Below are positions 6,363-8,556 of a stretch of 8,556 nt of DNA, piece after piece. The DNA comes from a bacterium (GTDB lineage Bacteria > Spirochaetota > Spirochaetia > JABEVK01). The stretch lies in contig JAJXWL010000065.1 of assembly GCA_021781625.1 (NCBI GenBank), forward strand, positions 1 to 8,556. Reading direction: 5' to 3'. The position numbers were made by a program, and so were the translations under genes. Each line of letters begins with the position of its first letter. Positions within the stretch are counted from its first letter, which is position 1. Under the pieces are notes generated by a model. The model was not told the origin of the DNA. It ran no database searches and saw only the letters and a program-made list of their open reading frames with translations.

Positions 6363-7559
6363 TTAGAACGTGTAGCGAAGATCCAAGCCGAAGGTGTTGC
6401 TCGAAGAATCGCTGGTCCCATTGAAGGTTGTTTTATCACTGCCGACGCTGGTCGAGTACAGGTAGTAAACAGCAATGTAGGTATCCGAAGCCAGGTTGAA
6501 AAACACCCGAGGCTTGATGTCGAACTGGGCCTGGTTGTTTTCTGTCATCGAACTTAAGGTCGCCGAAGAGGGTAAAACAGCCCCATTGGTTTGCTGAACA
6601 CCGGCAAAGTATGTTGCACCCAGCTCAAGGGTAGTTACTTTGTCGACGGCGTAGTCCACATACGGGTTCACGTGCCAGCCTAAAGTGGCTTTGTTGTTCG
6701 AGGCGTCTTGGGCACTGCTGTTACCGGCTAGGTATTCGTAAAGGGTGACTCCAGGGGTAAAGGAACCCACATTATAGGTCACTTTTTGGGTCAGGAAGGT
6801 ATACCCCGTCGTGGAGTAAGTATTCAGATTGACGGCGCAGTATTCCGCAGCGGCAAACAAAGGCCCGCCGGTGTATGAAAAGCTGGCGGTCACGTTGTTG
6901 AGACCAGAAATTCCGGAATCCGTACCAAGAGTTCCATAAGCATTCGCATTCGTGGCGCCATACGTCCAGCCCGCATTAAACGAAAAGGAAGAACTTGAGT
7001 ACGCTACGCCCAAAAACCATGGGTTGTCCCAGTAACTGGGAGAACTGCTGACTTGGAAAGCTGGGGCCGCTAAGAATCCCCCCACGGTCCAACCCGAGGC
7101 GGGGAACCAAGACAGTTCAATCCCGGGGGCTGAGTCCAGCATAAAGAAGCCATAGTCACCGAGGGTCGTAAACGTGGAATCACCGATGATGCCGCCTTTC
7201 AGCATAAAGGCTTTTTGAGCCCCTAAGTAGGACCAAGCAAAGGCATTGTAAACAATGGGGGCATTGTAGGCGCTCGTAGCAGGGTTAGGAGAAATATTTT
7301 CATCGGTTCTCAGTTTGAGGGTGACCCCATTTGTCCCGTTGGTGTAGTTCCCGATGAGGTCAAACCGGCCTCCAGGAGAAGCGGTGTTGTCATTGAATAA
7401 GTCCCCATAAAGTCCCGAAGCAAAATAATTGCTGGACTTGATCAGGCGGGCGCCTGTTTCGAGGTAGCCGCTGACTTGAAGGGCGGGGGCAGGGGTATCC
7501 GCAAACCCATAAGCGGCGATTGAGATTAAAGCGGTGATGAGAAGTCCTGATTTTCTCAT
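6363..7559 (-). CDS. Outer-membrane beta-barrel protein (porin-like)
   Basis: A 398-residue exported protein whose family I do not recognise by name. Residues 1-20 (MRKSGLLITALISIAAYGFA) are a clear signal peptide with a likely cut before Asp21. The mature part is rich in Ser, Thr, Gly, Asn and aromatics, with alternating short hydrophobic strands such as ASFSYTGGPLFAAAEY and TYIAVYYLYSTSV. It closes with LDLRYTF, whose final Phe is the usual recognition signal for the outer-membrane assembly machinery. Together these indicate a transmembrane barrel, probably a channel or porin, in the outer membrane. The ATG at 7559 is preferred to the in-frame ATG at 7595 because AAGGAG lies six bases upstream and the signal peptide begins there. 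The gene is alone in its transcript: it has its own terminator, and its long upstream region carries repeats and a candidate promoter. What it transports is unknown. Confidence 0.82.
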   Translation of the reverse strand: MRKSGLLITALISIAAYGFADTPAPALQVSGYLETGARLIKSSNYFASGLYGDLFNDNTASPGGRFDLIGNYTNGTNGVTLKLRTDENISPNPATSAYNAPIVYNAFAWSYLGAQKAFMLKGGIIGDSTFTTLGDYGFFMLDSAPGIELSWFPASGWTVGGFLAAPAFQVSSSPSYWDNPWFLGVAYSSSSFSFNAGWTYGATNANAYGTLGTDSGISGLNNVTASFSYTGGPLFAAAEYCAVNLNTYSTTGYTFLTQKVTYNVGSFTPGVTLYEYLAGNSSAQDASNNKATLGWHVNPYVDYAVDKVTTLELGATYFAGVQQTNGAVLPSSATLSSMTENNQAQFDIKPRVFFNLASDTYIAVYYLYSTSVGSDKTTFNGTSDSSSNTFGLDLRYTF

Positions 7560-7603
7560 TTTATGCTCCTTTTTGCGAGTTTCGCGTCTGAACAAAGTGA
7601 TTC

Positions 7604-7624
7604 AAATCTTTCAACGAAAGATTT
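7604..7624 (-). promoter_or_regulatory. 9-bp inverted repeat upstream of the barrel gene
   Basis: AAATCTTTC, three bases and GAAAGATTT form a perfect inverted repeat 45 bases upstream of the barrel gene ATG and downstream of the candidate promoter at 7690-7717. In the transcript it would be a leader hairpin; as DNA it is a possible operator. No adequate T-run follows in the direction of transcription of the barrel gene. Confidence 0.5.
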
Positions 7625-7689
7625 TTCAAAAACCATCTGTTCCTAATGTGATGAACATTGAAGAAATAATCAAGAGTAAAAACAACAAA

Positions 7690-7717
7690 AATGTAATTGA
7701 TATTGAAAAAAGTTCAA
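7690..7717 (-). promoter_or_regulatory. Candidate sigma-70-like promoter of the barrel gene
   Basis: On the minus strand TTGAAC (7712-7717) and TACATT (7690-7695) are separated by 16 bases, four of six matches to each consensus hexamer. It would give a leader of about 125 bases containing the inverted repeat at 7604-7624. AT-rich DNA yields such matches by chance, so confidence is moderate to low. Confidence 0.35.
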
Positions 7718-7722
7718 AATAG

Positions 7723-7790
7723 TTACTTTGAAATGATGTATTACTTTGATGTTGTTAAATACTATGTTTTTTTCTTGTGTGTTGCTTTGA
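7723..7790. repeat. Short direct repeats upstream of the barrel gene promoter
   Basis: TTACTTTGA occurs at 7723-7731 and 7741-7749, and the variant TTGCTTTGA at 7782-7790. Read in the direction of the barrel gene they are TCAAAGTAA, TCAAAGTAA and TCAAAGCAA. The nearest copy is five bases upstream of the candidate -35 box, a usual place for an activator. Confidence 0.4.
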
Positions 7791-7915
7791 CTCCAAAAGT
7801 GTTGAAGAGGCTGAAAATGAGGACTGGTGAAGCTGAAGTTGTGGGCCGGCTGTGAAGGTTTGAGAAAAAAGCCTGGGGACAAGAAAAAGAGCCCGCTCTA
7901 GGATTGTTTCATGAG

Positions 7916-7954
7916 CAGCGCGGTTTCGAGTCTAAACCACGCTGGGAATTTTTT
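7916..7954 (+). terminator. Hairpin with T-run, possible weak terminator
   Basis: CAGCG-C-GGTTT, a 7-base loop and AAACC-A-CGCTG form ten pairs with a single C/A mismatch; after GGAA comes a run of six T. This resembles a weak intrinsic terminator for rightward transcription, but no gene is seen upstream on the plus strand. It could end an unannotated RNA or antisense transcript, or be chance. Confidence 0.3.
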
Positions 7955-8098
7955 GGGGTGAAAGTGCCAGTTAAATGTAAGTGGATATGAGTGAACAATC
8001 CAGGTCTTCTGTTCTTAAGTCAAAGCTCGGTGATATGTGGAAGACCGAAAATGGTGAACGTGACGGCATAGAGTGATTTAACTGCTCGGTGTCCTGGT

Positions 8099-8127
8099 TT
8101 GACAAACTAACTTACTTGTCTTACATT
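8099..8127 (+). promoter_or_regulatory. Near-consensus promoter of the toxin-antitoxin pair
   Basis: TTGACA (8099-8104), a 17-base spacer and TACATT (8122-8127) match sigma-70 in six and four of six positions at ideal spacing. Transcription would begin near 8134, giving a very short leader that carries the Shine-Dalgarno AGGAGG at 8137-8142, six bases before the antitoxin ATG. Confidence 0.75.
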
Positions 8128-8133
8128 TTGTAA
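8101..8133. promoter_or_regulatory. Candidate autoregulatory operator
   Basis: The promoter contains GACAA/TTGTC (8101-8105 and 8116-8120), the palindrome TTACA-TTT-TGTAA (8121-8133) on the -10 box, and CTTAC repeated nine bases apart (8111 and 8120). Ribbon-helix-helix antitoxins bind such short repeated half-sites over their own promoters, so this is the expected place for repression by the antitoxin-toxin complex (inference). Confidence 0.45.
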
Positions 8134-8148
8134 ATCAGGAGGCGATTC

Positions 8149-8397
8149 ATGGTCACTATTCGTCTGCCAGATGAGATGGAAGCCCAACTTGAAGCACTTA
8201 CTCATATTGAAAACACGACAAAAACAGAAGTAATTCGTACTGCACTTTCTGAATATATAGAGAAACATCTACACAAGAAAACTCCATATGAGCTCGGCAG
8301 AGACCTCTTTGGAAAATATGGAAGTGAGGATTCTGATCGTTCCGTTTCTTACAAAGAAAGAATAAAGAAGATTCTCCTTGAAAAACATTCTCATTGA
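8149..8397 (+). CDS. Ribbon-helix-helix antitoxin (CopG/VapB-like)
   Basis: An 82-residue protein with an N-terminal ribbon-helix-helix DNA-binding fold: strand VTIRLP (2-7), helix A about 8-21 and helix B about 24-41 (TKTEVIRTALSEYIEKHL, after the usual turn). The C-terminal part contains PYELGRDLFGKYGS (46-59), a pattern I recognise from antitoxins paired with PIN-domain toxins and presumably the toxin-binding arm. The antitoxin would neutralise the toxin encoded just downstream and repress the shared promoter. The ATG at 8149 has AGGAGG six bases upstream. The gene is more AT-rich than the genes to the left, which suggests separate acquisition. The pair with the overlapping toxin frame makes the call firm. 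Confidence 0.88.
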   Translation: MVTIRLPDEMEAQLEALTHIENTTKTEVIRTALSEYIEKHLHKKTPYELGRDLFGKYGSEDSDRSVSYKERIKKILLEKHSH

Positions 8398-8556
8398 TGC
8401 GGGGCCGCTTATTGCCCTTTTCGACAAAAAGGATAGCTACCACACTTCGATAATTTCCTTTATTCCTCAAATCAAAGATCGACTTATAACAACATGGCCT
8501 GTCATCGCCGAAGTTTGTCATATGCTTTCATTTTCCGTACCGTGCCAGCTAGATTT
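8378..8556 (+). CDS. PIN-domain toxin (VapC-like), 3'-partial
   Basis: The first 59 codons of a PIN-fold ribonuclease toxin; the rest lies beyond the right edge. It opens KNILIDAGPLIALFDKKDSYH, with Asp7 as the first metal-binding acid, and continues TTWPVIAEVCHML, where Glu45 is the second. Both match VapC-type PIN domains, which cleave RNA (often tRNA or rRNA) using Mg2+. The frame is closed upstream by TAA at 8363-8365, and no ATG or GTG lies before Asp7, so TTG at 8378 is the only reasonable start. It overlaps the end of the antitoxin gene by 20 bases, the usual coupled arrangement. The ribosome site is weak (AAAGAAG, about eight bases before). Low initiation from TTG would keep toxin below antitoxin. 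Family confident; the cut-off prevents checking the remaining acidic residues. Confidence 0.85.
   Translation, partial: MKNILIDAGPLIALFDKKDSYHTSIISFIPQIKDRLITTWPVIAEVCHMLSFSVPCQLD

Larger units (their letters stand above)
7560..8148. other. Divergent intergenic region between the barrel gene and the toxin-antitoxin pair
   Basis: About 590 bases without a convincing gene. From about 7600 to 7800 it is very AT-rich and holds the presumed control region of the barrel gene. From 7800 to 8098 it is of mixed composition with a hairpin plus T-run at 7916-7954. A 29-codon frame, ATG 7987 to TGA 8076 on the plus strand, begins MSEQSRSSVLKSKLGDMWK but has no good ribosome site and no family I know. 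A 70-codon minus-strand frame (7670-7882) has the low-complexity look of non-coding AT-rich DNA. No tRNA, insertion sequence or CRISPR repeat was seen. Confidence 0.6.

Noticed and set aside
7670..7882. 70-codon minus-strand frame
   Set aside because: Lies in AT-rich DNA containing the promoter repeats of the barrel gene. The translation is rich in Phe, His, Asn and Gln without any fold-like pattern.
7889..7906. AGAGC/GCTCT with T-run on the minus strand, possible terminator
   Set aside because: Only four pairs can form once a loop is allowed, and no minus-strand gene lies upstream.
7987..8076. 29-codon plus-strand frame (ATG to TGA)
   Set aside because: Short, weak ribosome site and no known family. 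Possible but not supported enough to list as a gene.
8198..8521. 107-codon minus-strand frame opposite the antitoxin and toxin
   Set aside because: Both plus-strand genes here have clear families and overlap in the usual way; this frame is their antisense shadow.

Overview
The window looks like chromosomal DNA from a diderm (Gram-negative-type) bacterium. The main evidence is a protein with a signal peptide whose barrel-like sequence ends in Tyr-Thr-Phe, as outer-membrane beta-barrels do. Several genes have strong Shine-Dalgarno sites (AAGGAG, AGGAGG). The mix of genes would fit a free-living spirochaete or similar lineage, but that is a weak guess and nothing here fixes the taxon.

Layout: (1) positions 2-571, plus strand, hold the 3' part of a carbohydrate esterase family 4 (NodB-type) polysaccharide deacetylase cut by the left edge. 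(2) Positions 575-6216, all on the minus strand, hold five tightly spaced genes. In transcription order these are a STAS anti-anti-sigma-like protein, a GHKL (RsbW/SpoIIAB-like) ATP-binding protein, a P3A-type proton-pumping ATPase, a YdhF-like aldo/keto reductase, and a tandem-CBS plus PP2C (RsbU/SpoIIE-type) phosphatase. (3) Positions 6363-7559, minus strand, hold a secreted beta-barrel outer-membrane protein, closed by a textbook intrinsic terminator at 6303-6329 that separates it from the five-gene group. (4) Positions 7560-8148 are a regulatory, partly AT-rich intergenic stretch with inverted and direct repeats. (5) Positions 8149-8556, plus strand, hold a type II toxin-antitoxin pair: a ribbon-helix-helix antitoxin with a near-consensus promoter, overlapped by a PIN-domain toxin that starts at a TTG and runs off the right edge.

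The most notable point is that all three parts of a partner-switching circuit (STAS substrate, GHKL kinase, PP2C phosphatase) sit at the two ends of one co-directional gene group, with a proton pump and an oxidoreductase between them and no sigma factor in view. The phosphatase carries two CBS domains, which in many proteins bind adenine nucleotides, so the circuit may read energy state. Its start site is also covered by a perfect 8-bp hairpin that buries the Shine-Dalgarno, suggesting translational control. That the circuit regulates the pump is inference from gene order only.

The toxin-antitoxin end is visibly more AT-rich than the rest and looks like an accessory insertion next to core genes.
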